64,000 bases of DNA from Geosiphon pyriformis. Lineage: Eukaryota > Glomeromycota > Glomeromycetes > Archaeosporales > Geosiphonaceae. Each line of letters begins with the position of its first letter. Positions within the stretch are counted from its first letter, which is position 1. Shown in pieces: positions 10,963 to 21,475 of this stretch. The stretch lies in NCBI GenBank assembly GCA_016748015.1, contig JAAOMT010000602.1:489806-553805 (forward strand), in the 5' to 3' direction. Both the position numbers and the translations under genes were made by a program. Under the pieces are notes generated by a model. The model was given only the letters and a program-made list of their open reading frames with translations, did not search any database and was not told where the DNA came from.

Positions 10963-11580
10963 TATTACTCATAGAAAAAAGTACAAGAGAAATAGTAAAA
11001 AAAACAGATAAAAAAAATAAACCAATAAAAGAATAAAATTGAACATCTGAGCACATTGTTATTGAATTATGGCATATTGTTTAACAATATAAGTAATATT
11101 AGTAGATTAAAGCACATTGCTCAAAAAATTATAGCATATTGCTCACAAATATATAAAATTTTATAAAACATTAATTATGTATATATAGTGAAAATATTAA
11201 AAACAGAAAAGACAGAACCCATAGTTAGAATTTTCAGTTAAGAAACACAGTTAGAAACAGTTCAAAATCCACATCACATATCAATAAATTATTAATTACT
11301 ACTTGAATCCATATTATCATTACTTAATTAAAGAATATTAAAATTATTTTCACTTTATCAACACTTTATATTAATAGAATTCAATACTTAACTACACTAA
11401 AACAATAGCTTTTGATCATGGTTATTGATGAAATATTAAATTTTTTTTTCTTTTTTTTGTTGTTTGTTGTTTACTAACTAATTTAAGGGATTAAGCACTA
11501 ATTAATTAATGTCAAGGATAGTCTGGTAAAAGATCCAAAAATAAGAATATTAAATTTATAACTTAACAGATAGCTTACCT
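10963..11580 (+). repeat. Element C 3' LTR, truncated
   Basis: Begins TATTACTCATAG, a G to A form of TGTTACTCATAG in elements F and G, after AAGAAGAAAATAA. The middle differs from F and G: instead of the AATTCC palindrome block it has GCACATTG/GCATATTG repeats (11049-11154). The TATA (11176-11190), the hairpin (11403-11427) and the CTGGTAAAAGA...GATAGCTTACC segment are shared. It breaks off after GATAGCTTACC at about 11580, leaving roughly 620 of 885 bp. Confidence 0.7.
11049..11154 (+). repeat. 4 x 22-bp imperfect repeats in U3 of LTR C
   Basis: Units at 11049, 11071, 11111 and 11133 share (G/A)GCA(C/T)ATTG(T/C)T followed by AT-rich filler. A 18-bp spacer separates the second and third. They lie just upstream of the TATA, where LTR A has 23-bp repeats and LTRs D, F and G have AATTCC palindromes. 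Confidence 0.6.
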
Positions 11581-11588
11581 TAAATAAT

Positions 11589-12212
11589 ATGCTGAATAAA
11601 ACAGTAGAAATCTCATCTAAGATCTTAGTTAAAACCACAAAAAAGTTTAATGTAATAATAACAAAAACAAATGACTGCTTCCACTTTTCTAAACTTTTGG
11701 TCTTTTTGATCATTTTTTTTAAAAAAAAGATGCTAGCAGTATCTGATATAGAAGCTATGAAAGAAAAGACCAGTTTGTTAACTGGTTTGTTATTAAAAAT
11801 TTTTGGGCTCTTTGAAAAGATAGAGACAACACTAAAACTAACTCAAGTGTGTTTCTTTGAGGGAATTTTGACTGATAAAAGACCAGTCAAAGATAAAAAA
11901 GTTGCTTTAATAGTTACTAAAAACAGTTTTTTATAATTATTAAATAAAGAAAAGACTTTTAAAATGTTCTGTCTAGTTGCTTCTACAATAAAAAGAACTT
12001 TTCTAATTGAAATTTTATTAAATATTTTAGAAAAAATATTAGGTATAGCTTTTTTACTCTTTGTTTTGGTTATGGTCATAAAATTAAGAAAACAAAGAGT
12101 ATTGCTTTTTTTTTATAGTTTTATTATAATTAATTTATTTAATTTAATTATATTTTTAATTTTTTTAAAATTATTAACTATTTTTTTATTTTGGTTAATT
12201 TTTATTTATTAG
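11589..12212 (+). pseudogene. Unrecognised decayed ORF, probably transition-mutated
   Basis: One frame runs from ATG 11589 to a TAG at about 12210 with a single internal TAA (11934-11936). The first 115 codons include KTSLLTGLLLK, GILTDKRPVKDKK and VIITKTNDCFHFSK; the second part turns into poly-Leu/Ile/Phe. Proline is almost absent while Leu/Phe/Ser are abundant, as expected if CCN codons drifted to CTN/TCN/TTN. The hydrophobic look may therefore be a mutation artefact rather than membrane segments. Abuts the broken end of LTR C. Family not recognised; could be part of another retroelement or a dead host gene. Confidence 0.35.
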
Positions 12213-13275
12213 AGCTTTTATTATAATTAATAAATTAATAAAATTTTTATTTTTTTATAATTAAAATATATATTTTAAATAATATAATACTATTTTTAAG
12301 TAGTTTTGTATATTTAAAATTAGATTTGTTTAATGTTTTAATTATATATTTATATATTTATAAACTTGTTATTATTATTATTTAAATAAAAAGAATTGTT
12401 ATTATTTATATTTAGATTAAAAAATTTTTTATAATTGATATTAATACTATAAAAATATTAAAAAAAACAAAAATATTCAAAGCTGTATTTTTTCAGAACA
12501 CAAAAGCTATATTTAATATAAAATATTTTTATGTAAAGCATTAAAAAAATTACTATTTTTAAAAATTATAAAAAATTTATTTCAATATTATTTAGCAATT
12601 TTTTTTAAAAAAAAGTAATTTGATTATTAAATATTTGAAACTTTTTATCATAATATTATTATTAAAACTATTTTTATTATTAATTTTTTACTAAAAAAAC
12701 ATCTCAGATATTGTTGTTTTTAATTATTATAAAAGCAATAAGAAGTTTTTTTTCTAATTTTACTTATATTTTATTATTATTATATTTTTTAAAATTTACT
12801 TATTTTTATGCTTTTTTAGTTCAATAAAAAGAATTTATTTTTAATAAAATAAGTTTTATCATTTTAAATACTATAATTTATTAAAGAAATATTTGTTTTT
12901 ATTTTTTTTACTACTTTTAAAATACAACTTATAAATACGTGTATTTTTGTAAATCTTTTTTTTAAAGTCAAAATTTGATTGGTCATTTTGCTACTTTGTT
13001 AGTTATTTTTGAATAAAGAATGATGAAATGGTTTAACAATAAATATCAACAAATTCAATGAATTAAGTTTCATAAATATCGTTTATGCTATATAAAATTC
13101 AGATATGACAACTCGAAATTCGAGTTATGATTAGGTATTTTATTTGCTAAATTATTATTTGTTTCTTCTATATATCACCTGTTATTGTTAAATGACATAT
13201 AATTGTCAAAAATCATAATATCTGCCGAACATAATGAAGGAGACACGTGTGTTTTCCAAAGTATCTAGTTATCAT
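12213..13275. other. Extremely AT-rich intergenic DNA
   Basis: About 1 kb of nearly pure A/T up to 12950, then somewhat richer sequence approaching the COP9 gene. I see no coding, RNA gene or repeat structure beyond homopolymer runs. It marks the border between transposon DNA and the gene island. Confidence 0.6.
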
Positions 13276-15699
13276 TCAAACTACCCTGTTAATGCAAGTC
13301 CTATACAAGCTACCAACATTGGTTGACCATTTATCAATTGCTGTGTAGCGTTGCGTATCGGTGGATCTTTGGAGTAAAAAAAATATCATTAACAAGACAT
13401 AATTATAATATAAACATTTAGGTCCCAAGTTACTCACTGCCGATAAAGTTCTAGTCGCTGATGTACTTGGTCAATTCGCCCAGCAATTTTGTTGTCAAGT
13501 ATCAAACCTACAAGTAGATCCTCGACGTCAGAAGCGGGTATGTTCAATTGCTTAAAAAAAAAGGTGAAAGTAAGTTTAATTGTAAAGTAAGACTTACGAC
13601 ATGACAACTTCTTAGCAAACTTACCTTTGAGACAAAAGGAATTTCTATTCGCGTATATGGTTTAATTAGACGAAGGAGGACCTGGGTGCGAATGTTCTTA
13701 AGGACATCATCAATATAGGTCCGAATGAAAGGGTCATCCATTATAGTGGATCGATTATCTGGATGGAAAATAATCCAGATAAATGAACATGTGGGCGTTG
13801 AGCTTCAAATTGCTCCATTAAAAGGACACCAATACTTTAATATTATCCTACCTCGAAGGATCTTTTCAAACTCGCGAATTTCTTTACGCTGATAGGCACT
13901 GACCAAATTAGTCATTGCAACAATCTCTGGATCATTTTTGTATCTAGAAGCGATAAAAGAAAAATCAAAAAAAAATATAATGAGAAAATATTTAAGTCTC
14001 AGACTCACGGCTTTGTCTCTTGTGAATCAAATGGATTGATTTGTGATTCTGTTAACATGTTCGCTAGCACCAGATACCTAAACACAAATCATAATAAAGT
14101 GAAAATTTTAATAAAAGTAATAATTTGAGATGATACTTGATTGGTAAATTGAAAAGACTTTACTTCAAAACTTGTATACGTTGATGACTACCCGCTTCAT
14201 CATAATTTCGGAAGGACTCAAAGAAATCCGTCTGGGCTTTGTCCCATTCCTCTTTTACAATATGTAAATTAAAAGAATATCAGAAAGGATTTTTCTAAAA
14301 AATCACATGTCTCCTACTTGGCCTTTCATCATAAATCGTAAATGAATCACCTACTTTCGCCCATGTGCATTTTACCCCCACATTCACGAATAACTCCCAT
14401 AATACGAGGATGTGGAATTGCAGACTTTACATGTAAGCATTGTTGATATAATGCCTATATAAAAACAAAGAAATATTAAAACCTAATCAATGTAAATCAG
14501 TAATCTATATGAAAACTCGACCTTCAGTTTTTTGTTGTTCTTCGTCTCAGTATACATTTGAATTTCAAGTGCAAAAATTTCGAGCAAATGAGTTCCTTTA
14601 CGCTGGTCATCCGTTCCATCATCTTTTTGGCAGGACACATGAAGTTGCCGTAAGATCTAATTGAAAACAGTTATTATATAGCCATTTTTTTCAGCTAAAT
14701 TAGAACTCATGAAGAGTGAAGTTACCTTGTTCAGCCTAGTGAACTCTTTGCGATCAAGCCAAAGCTTAGCCAGTTTTAAGTTTGTTTTAACCCAAAGACG
14801 CTAAATCACCGAAATATTTGTCAAAACTAGAGGAAAACTTTGTTAAAGAGTCCCGATCACAAGTTGTAAAGAGTAACTTATACATCATTTTTGGCCTCTT
14901 CCAGAGCATTCAAGGTGGTTGAATAAAATTCTTCCATGAACGTCATATCTTGGGAAGTAGATATGAAATCTAAGATATTGTTGATGCTCTTCTCGCTATA
15001 ATTACGCGTGACAGCAGATTTGGTGTATGTGAGGAGTTGCTTATAATATTTGAGAGTCTAAGAGAAATCACCGAAAATAGGTTTCTTATAATTTCCCATT
15101 GATTTAGAATCTGAGCAAAGTATGATTGGAATTCACAATGACACACCGATTCGAAATCATTGGCACGAAAAGACAATTTACACATCTGTTTTAGCGCTTT
15201 GAACCCCCTATAAATTTGATTGAAAGGGATAAGTAAATGGAGTTAAAAATCAAAATCCAATGATGCCCTAATTACCAATCACCCTTTTCCGTTTCAGTAT
15301 CTACTACGCTCTGAAACTCCTTTATAGCAACGGCTGGGTCATCTTCCTTACGCGCTATAATTTTGGTAATTCAAAGCAAAACAGAAAATTATTTAAAAAG
15401 CTGCTTGGAGAATCCACACTTTCGCTCTGGAGAAAGGTTCTATTACACAGAGGATAGGTTCGTTGTAGCTGTTGAAATTTACAAACTTAAGCCAGTTTTA
15501 AGTTTGAGGGACCTATAAAATCTTCATAAGGCCAAAGGAAGCTTTTCAACTCTTTTCCTTTTCAGATGATTTTTAGCATACCTTTAGCATTGTAGTATTT
15601 ATTTTCAAGATCGACGTCAGGTTCCTCCTGTTCGTCGTCTTCATAGTCAAAATTATACTCTTCTTCATCGTCTTCGAGCATAAAATCGTCGTCATACAT
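13276..15699 (-). CDS. CSN2: COP9 signalosome complex subunit 2
   Basis: Component of the COP9 signalosome, which removes NEDD8 from cullins and so controls cullin-RING ubiquitin ligases; CSN2 is the PCI subunit that contacts the cullin. Exons read on the minus strand: 15582-15699, 15276-15354, 15147-15207, 14884-15057, 14726-14800, 14522-14656, 14355-14454, 14164-14251, 14009-14077, 13852-13943, 13625-13758, 13438-13550, 13276-13366. All introns are GT-AG, phases agree at every junction, and the product is 442 aa (human CSN2 is 443). It starts [11 protein letters not shown] with the acidic N-terminus, then [66 protein letters not shown], the PCI/winged-helix part [28 protein letters not shown], and QRYTAIDKW near the end. 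No internal stop: an intact host gene. Shares a 170-bp divergent promoter with the next gene. Confidence 0.97.
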
Positions 15700-15869
15700 T
15701 TTCGAATACTTTTTAATCGAGCGGGGAGGTCAAATGCCAATCTATATAAGATTTACGATAAATACAAATAGAGTCTATCTGGCATTATGCCTAATATCGG
15801 ATATGATAGATTTGAGAAATTATTTGTTGATTTATCCGCGATCTTTTCTCACTAATTAACTACTCTTCT
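15700..15869. promoter_or_regulatory. Bidirectional promoter between CSN2 and the acidic-protein gene
   Basis: 170 bp separate two divergent start codons. It contains GCCAATCTATATAAG at about 15737, combining a CCAAT-type and a TATA-like motif, and a GGATATGATAG segment at about 15797. Shared regulation of the two genes is inferred from spacing only. Confidence 0.5.
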
Positions 15870-16876
15870 ATGAGTGCAAATCGTCCCTCCCGGCACCAGC
15901 ATGGTGTTCGATACGCGTCAGCGGACCATGATCGTCTTAAACGCGCTTTACTTCAACCAGTCCAACCTTGGTAACTTCTGAACAATTTTAGTACTAGTGC
16001 ATTAATGAATTGAGTTTCGAGGCATGTCCAATTTAAAGTTGATTGCATGAAGTTCTTGGCACTAGGGAAAGGAAACTAATATATCCAACCAATCAGCCAA
16101 AGAAATTAAAAATTTTCAAGTGGATTAAATGTTAGTATCTATTAAGTGACTTGATTGTTGCATCGCCTTTCGCAAATTGAAGTTTTCGCATTCTGATCCC
16201 AGCTGATAGGAAAATAACCTTTGACGAAGATGAAGAGGGCGAGGAGGATGTCATCCGTCAAACAGTAGCAGAGGTTAGGAGGCAATTATATTTAGCACAC
16301 ATTATATTCTCTTTATTAATTGCTTCAATCGAAAGGATACGCCAACACCCACACCGTCAATAATTCAACCATTGACAGCGGCTTCTACCCCACAACCTTC
16401 AGAACCTGAAATTGATTCTACTCCTAAATCACATCACACGCATTTTCAACAAACCCTTCCGGAAAAACACTTACGTCCTCCTTCCCTGATTGCCACTGCC
16501 GTCAAACATTCAACACTCATTCGCGAATCATCGGTTACATCAGGTGTATCAACACCTCCTGCCGATTTATTTTCTACAAACACTGATAATAATAACACAC
16601 CCCAACATGAGACGGGCGCCTCAGGCTTGGACACTCCGGATCGCGAGGAGATTGAAGAGACGGAAGATGAATATGTAGATGATATGATTATAGTTTCTGA
16701 AGACACCGTCCCCTTGTCTGATTCGACATCTATACGTCGAAGTAGCCAAGAGCTGATGCGATTTTCTGCTTCTGATGCTATTTCTCAACAGGAAGCCAGA
16801 GAAATAGGGCAAGAAGAACAGCAGGCAGGCCCAGAGGATTTGGAGGACGAGGATTTGGAGGAGGAGGATGATGATG

Positions 16877-16938
<62 letters not shown>

Positions 16939-17544
16939 ATTGATGTCGAGGAAAGAATTGATGTTGATGATACTATTGATGCTGATGATGGTATTGATTA
17001 TGAGGAAGAGCAGGCAGATGAAGAAGAGGAAGATGAAGGTGAGGGGCTAGGTGAGGCCCATCAAGAAGAAGATGATGACGACGACGATAATGATCATGGA
17101 GAAGAGCATCGTGAGGATGATGACGATGAGGAAGAGGACGATGATGAAGTAGATGATGACGATGACGATGATGATGATGATGACGACGACAACGACGATG
17201 AACTTGAGGAACAAATGATAGATATGTTTAGTCAACCACAGCAAATTGAAGAACTTGGTCCATATGAATTGCATTCCCTTCATCATCAAGCCGGTGATTA
17301 TGATCAACAGGGAGCTGATTATGTTGGTATCCAGGGTGAATATGGGGCTCAAAGTAGAGAATACAGTGAGCAATCTAATGAATATAATCATCAATACGGT
17401 GACCATTTGAATCAATATTCTCAAGTTGCATATGGAGGCCTTCAGCCAACAGCTTATCGTCCCGAGATGAATGATATATTAAATTCAGAATTAGAAGAAG
17501 GGGAAATAGAGGAGGTGGAATACGATGATCTGCGGGAATTATAA
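15870..17544 (+). CDS. Hypothetical highly acidic protein, 457 aa
   Basis: Exons 15870-15970, 16210-16273 and 16336-17544, joined by GT-AG introns with matching phases. The N-terminus MSANRPSRHQHGVRYASADH leads into a basic/Leu helix (DRLKRALLQPVQPW) and a short acidic patch. Residues about 56-195 are Ser/Thr/Pro-rich with many SP/TP-like sites. A stretch of about 120 residues is then almost all Asp/Glu, including one run of about 24 Asp codons encoded by a GAT repeat. The tail is Tyr/Gln/Gly-rich (repeated YG/YN/YSEQ pieces) and ends in an acidic ELEEGEIEEVEYDDL motif. No enzyme domain recognised; the composition suggests a disordered nuclear or chromatin-associated protein (inference). Exon 3 alone is a 1.2-kb open frame, so it is clearly coding. 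A BCL7-like N-terminus was considered, but the W-rich core is missing. Confidence 0.85.
16864..16936 (+). repeat. GAT trinucleotide microsatellite in coding sequence
   Basis: A near-perfect (GAT)n run coding for poly-Asp, interrupted once by GAG. Likely length-polymorphic between nuclei or strains. Confidence 0.9.
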
Positions 17545-18102
17545 TTTTATGAAGCAAAAATATTTTTTGAGATCATTTCTGAGTTGTTTATAAAGCTAGG
17601 CAGTCTGATCATTTGAATATTTTATGTATCAAGGAAAATCTCATAAAAATTTAGCTTCTTATTGCACCCAAGGAATTGTTCTGTAAAATTTTGATATGCC
17701 AAACATTTATTACATCAAAAGGAAAACTTTAAAACAGGTATTTCTTCTCATTTATAGCAAAATATCCCGAGATCTTTTAGAACCAAATCCAATTTGACGA
17801 TACGAGTTTTAGTAAAATAATCACCAGAAATAATATCAATCTTGAACATTTATATTTTTTGTTTGACTTGGCTTATTGTTGCACATCCTTTATCGTTAAT
17901 TTACTGAGCTTGTGTTTTTGATATAGAACAGTATCGTTTGGCAAAATTAATAATGTATTGCTAAATCATTCAATGCTAGGGTGCTATGTCTGTTATATGC
18001 TATTCTCGAAATCCACCATTTTTCTATTATCAACATATAGCTTGTGTATTAAACATTCATCGACATCAATTGAGAGATGATTAATAATTGGAATTAAATC
18101 AC
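17545..18102. other. Convergent 3' intergenic region
   Basis: Between the ends of two converging genes. AT-rich; AATAAT/AATAAA-like polyadenylation possibilities exist on both strands, but none stands out. No gene seen. Confidence 0.6.
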
Positions 18103-18384
18103 CTATCCAAATTCATGAAGATCTCTTTGCAGTTGAGTCTCTTCATCAACATTATCCAATATTTTTAGTGACTCTTTTAAATCACTGTCTTGTACCTTGT
18201 AAACCAAAAAGAAATGTGATTAATTCAAGAATGACAACCAAACCAAAAATCCTTGGCAGAGTTAAGTCTCACTCCTTAATTAACATACCAATACATTAGC
18301 AGTTTTGTAAGTACTCAAATATAATAAATTAATATCACTCGATATCAATGGATTAGATATTGAATACACAATTCCATATTTGTC

Positions 18385-18420
<36 letters not shown>

Positions 18421-19944
18421 CACACTCAATGATTGAGAAAATGTACGTTGATCAATCTAGGAAAACAAACACATACCCAAAGATCCCATAATTGATAAAT
18501 CCATTTGGATGCAACGCAACGGTATAGGAACACTGCTCATGTTCAACATATGCTCGGGGAATTCATCCAATATTGATTCATCAGTCACGAGTGAAATTCC
18601 GTCAGCAGTTGCCGTATAAGATAGAAACCGATAATCCCTGTTTTAAGGATGAGCTTTTAAGTTTTAATAACACATAGTGATAAGAGGACTTTATGAAAAT
18701 AATTTACGGTGCCTTTGTTCGGTTGGATCATCGGATGCCACACGACTATCAAGTAACTCGGGAAAGAATAATATCTTCATCAGAATTATACTCATTTCCT
18801 CCATGAACTCTCTATTAAAATGCACAATATTCAATGAATTAACTTCTCTTGAATATAAATGTGAAAGCCAAATTTACAAACCGATTCAATCCGAAAAGTC
18901 GCAAGCGATGCCCAGTCACTCTTTTTGGACATTGTCTACGAACCTCGGCCATTGTCTCTTCCTCATTTTGATACTTTGTAATGCGAAACCTTTCGGCAAA
19001 ATTAGACGTAAAGAAAACGGGACTGGAACTTAATAAATATTCTTTTGGAGTGTGACTATGGGAAGAGTTAGATTGAGACTGATGAAGGGGTTTAAGATAA
19101 TCAATGTGGATCGGTTCGGAGCCAACCGGAAAACAAAATTCGTCTTCTCCTTCATCTACTACTTTAGTAATTATTGTCGGTTGATGATCATCTAATAAGG
19201 ATGTAAAAGGAGATAGTTTCTGAAATAGCTCTGAATGTTCAAAAGTAAATATAGGCTGAAGAGTCGACACGACAAGAGGTATGCGCTTCTCTTTGACCTA
19301 GATATATAAGATGAACTTGATACTACTCGCTCAAAATATCAAAACAAAATTCTGATTACACGATTATTTTTTTTTCGAAATCAGAATACTCACAAGCAGA
19401 AAATCTTCCTGATAAGTTGACAAGTAGAAAATGGAAACCCCAACTCGGCTTAACAGCGCCGACAAATCATTTATGCGCTTCCCTGAATTATCTAGCAGAT
19501 TTCGATAATTACAAAAAAGGTTTACTAGTAGACACTATCTTATTCTGTACGAGGAGTTGAATTAATGAATATTTCAAATAAAAACTACCTAGGCCGTCCT
19601 CATTTTCAAGAATTAGAGCCTTAAATACGTCTTTTGTTATCTCTACATTAGGGGAAATTCTTTGTAGTTGAACAAAGTCTCTTTGGATTGAATCAACATC
19701 AGCAATGATGGATATCTCAAGAGCGGTTTCCGTGATTGAAAAAAGTGTTTGATTCCTGAGGTGGAAAGAAATAATTTCAGTCTATTCTGAAAGCAAAATT
19801 TATTAAAAACCAACGTCAGGGAAAAACTTTATACTTTGTGGGAAAGAAAATGTTTCGTAAAATGGCATGAGTACTACTAGAACGAAATGTGTTCTTTGGA
19901 ATTGAGACTATCTGTAGACGAACGGGTAATATAGAGATTGACAT
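18103..19944 (-). CDS. CASTOR-like ACT-domain protein (putative amino-acid sensor)
   Basis: Exons on the minus strand: 19835-19944, 19589-19755, 19394-19491, 18882-19297, 18713-18811, 18477-18637, 18289-18383, 18103-18195; total 412 codons. The architecture follows animal CASTOR1/2 (GATSL), cytosolic arginine sensors acting on TORC1 through GATOR2. It has an N-terminal beta strand (ILPVRLQIVSIPK), NQTLFSITETALEISIIAD (CASTOR: KFFSLTETPEDYTLMVD), VGVSIFYLSTYQEDFLLV (CASTOR: MLSTYQTDFILV), a long linker exon, and a second ACT pair with FLSYTATADGISLVTDE, KYGIVYSISNPLISSDIN and LLYLSTYKTANVLV. All junctions keep frame, but the 18713/18637 junction needs a GC-AG intron. The 139-codon linker exon, Ser/His-rich, is longer than in animals. 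Ligand and partner in fungi are not inferable from sequence. Confidence 0.85.
18384..18416. repeat. TAA microsatellite in an intron of the CASTOR-like gene
   Basis: About ten TAA units on the + strand, directly upstream of the acceptor of the 18289-18383 exon. Its complement, TTA repeats, forms the polypyrimidine-like tract before that acceptor. Confidence 0.85.
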
Positions 19945-20257
19945 TGAATTAAATATATTATTTTTTAGCAAATCGTTGGGTTGAGAATTTATAGCGAAAC
20001 TTTGGAGGAAAAAAAATGCTCAACGATTTTTTACTGTCGAATTGTCAAGAACCGTTGATCAACCAGCATGACTCATGATGGTATCAATGTATAAATAGAC
20101 CTTTGGACACAAAAATACTGTTAATGGGCTGAGAAACAATAAAACGAGTTAAAAACTAGTCTGTACAATGGGAGTAGATTTAAAGTTTCACGGAGATTAT
20201 TTTTAATAAAACTTAAATGATATAAATTAAACAAAGCTGAAAATCTGATTTGCAAAC
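19945..20257. promoter_or_regulatory. Upstream region of the CASTOR-like gene
   Basis: Non-coding sequence upstream of the minus-strand ATG at 19944. Moderate GC for this window, with no clear TATA box. It is assigned as the promoter region only by position. Confidence 0.3.
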
Positions 20258-20342
20258 CTTCCCATTTGGGTAGGTCTCGATCAATGCTTTTTGTTGATCC
20301 CTGGAACGCTCGGATAAAATCTCGCGTTTCAAATTGGGCTAG
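20258..20342 (-). other. Isolated exon-like segment
   Basis: On the minus strand an 85-nt open stretch reads LAQFETRDFIRAFQGSTKS then IDRDLPKWE. It is preceded by a TTCAG acceptor and followed by a GTTTGC donor-like site. Its GC content is well above the surrounding DNA, and codon use resembles real protein. No partner exon is visible nearby, so it may be a captured or orphaned exon, or a chance fragment of a transposon. Function unknown. Confidence 0.3.
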
Positions 20343-20757
20343 CTGAATTTAGCTTTATTATTATTATAAAAAAACGAAAAAAGTTTTCCATATTAAATTA
20401 AAACAATAACTATGATTGTGTATAGAAAAATATTTTTGAGCCTTAAATTTCTCGTGAGTTTTATAAAGATTATTTTTAAATAATAGATTTTTTAATCTTT
20501 TTTAAATGAAAAATTAGGTTTCAAAGTTTTTCAAAAATTGATATTATGTTATTGTACAGTCATTTTTTATGATTATTAAGAAAACAATTATTTACATTTT
20601 AGTTTAAACTTTAAAAACATAAATAATTTGGGTTTTAAAAACAATTTAAGGAATCATTAATAAGTTTAAAATATTAATCAACAATTATATATTAATATTA
20701 ATATATATTTACAATTAATTTAATTTTATATTTTAATATTTTATAAATTAAAATATA
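20343..20757. other. AT-rich intergenic DNA
   Basis: Almost entirely A/T with homopolymer runs; nothing coding seen. Confidence 0.6.
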
Positions 20758-20759
20758 TT

Positions 20760-21475
20760 AGTTTTACCCAACGGTCACTCGGAATGCGGGCCTGCGTACG
20801 CATGCTATGAAGGCGTTACATGGAATTCTGCCGGTTGCCAAGAGACAGAAACTTTATGACAGGAGTTATCCCAGACTGATGTGTTTGAAGTGCAGCGAAA
20901 TCGAGAGCTCTGATCACTCGTTCACCTGTGGGGCGGACGCCGATATTCGGGCAGAAATCGCTAGCGAATTATGGGATTTATGGAAGCCGATAATGGGAGC
21001 ATATCGAATTGAGTCGATTATTCTCAAGCAGTTACGGAATCAAATTCCTCAGTAGAAAGACAGGGATCTGGATGTTGATGTTAATCTTCACATGTCATTT
21101 GCCAAGGGCTTTGTTTTCAGGGAGTGGTACAAGGAATCACTCAAACTCTTCAAGGATTGTAAGTTAGCCACGTCCAAAATTGTCGAGTTGGTAAGAAAAT
21201 TTATGATCATGCATCGGGATCGGGTATGGCTTCCTCGCGCTGCGCTTAGGGCTAGTAACGAGAGGGATGGGTTGTTGTATCCAGTGATGCTGTGGCGAAA
21301 AAAGCACAGTTAGGTGTTGGTTTTCTTTATGGTCCTCATTGTGGAGGAACTTGACAACTTTAATTATTTACCCCCCCCCCCTTCCCTAGTGTAGTCTTGG
21401 CCGGCTCGGGGCGCGTGAATTGGGTCTATTGTAACGCATATACATGTAGGACCACACATTGTAACAGCAGTTATA
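20760..21475 (+). pseudogene. LINE L3, 3'-terminal fragment of ORF2 and 3' UTR
   Basis: The C-terminal zinc-binding region (zf-RVT type) of a non-LTR retrotransposon ORF2: THAMKALHGILPVAKRQKLY, then CLKCSEIESSDHSFTC, a CX2C..HX4C zinc motif. A TAG follows the 20807-21055 stretch, and the same frame continues at 21092 with SFAKGFVFREWYKESLKLF, ending WLPRAALRA..PVMLWRKKHS. The 3' UTR (from 21314) includes a C12 run at about 21370 and unusually GC-rich GGCCGGCTCGGGGCGCG. It lacks endonuclease, RT and RNase H: a 5'-truncated copy, as typical for LINEs. Much higher GC than its surroundings suggests a younger or less mutated insertion than L1 and L2. Confidence 0.8.

Noticed and set aside
11843-12079. 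Minus-strand ORF of 78 aa
   Set aside because: Antisense to the decayed plus-strand frame 11589-12212; composition gives no support.
12213-12950. Mitochondrial DNA insertion or centromere core
   Set aside because: The AT content fits superficially, but no mitochondrial gene, tRNA or tandem satellite is visible.
17047-17424. Minus-strand ORF rich in Val/Ile
   Set aside because: Antisense shadow of the poly-Asp coding region of the acidic-protein gene.
18677-19033. Plus-strand ORF of 118 aa
   Set aside because: Antisense to exons 4 and 5 of the CASTOR-like gene, whose minus-strand frames and splice phases fit better.
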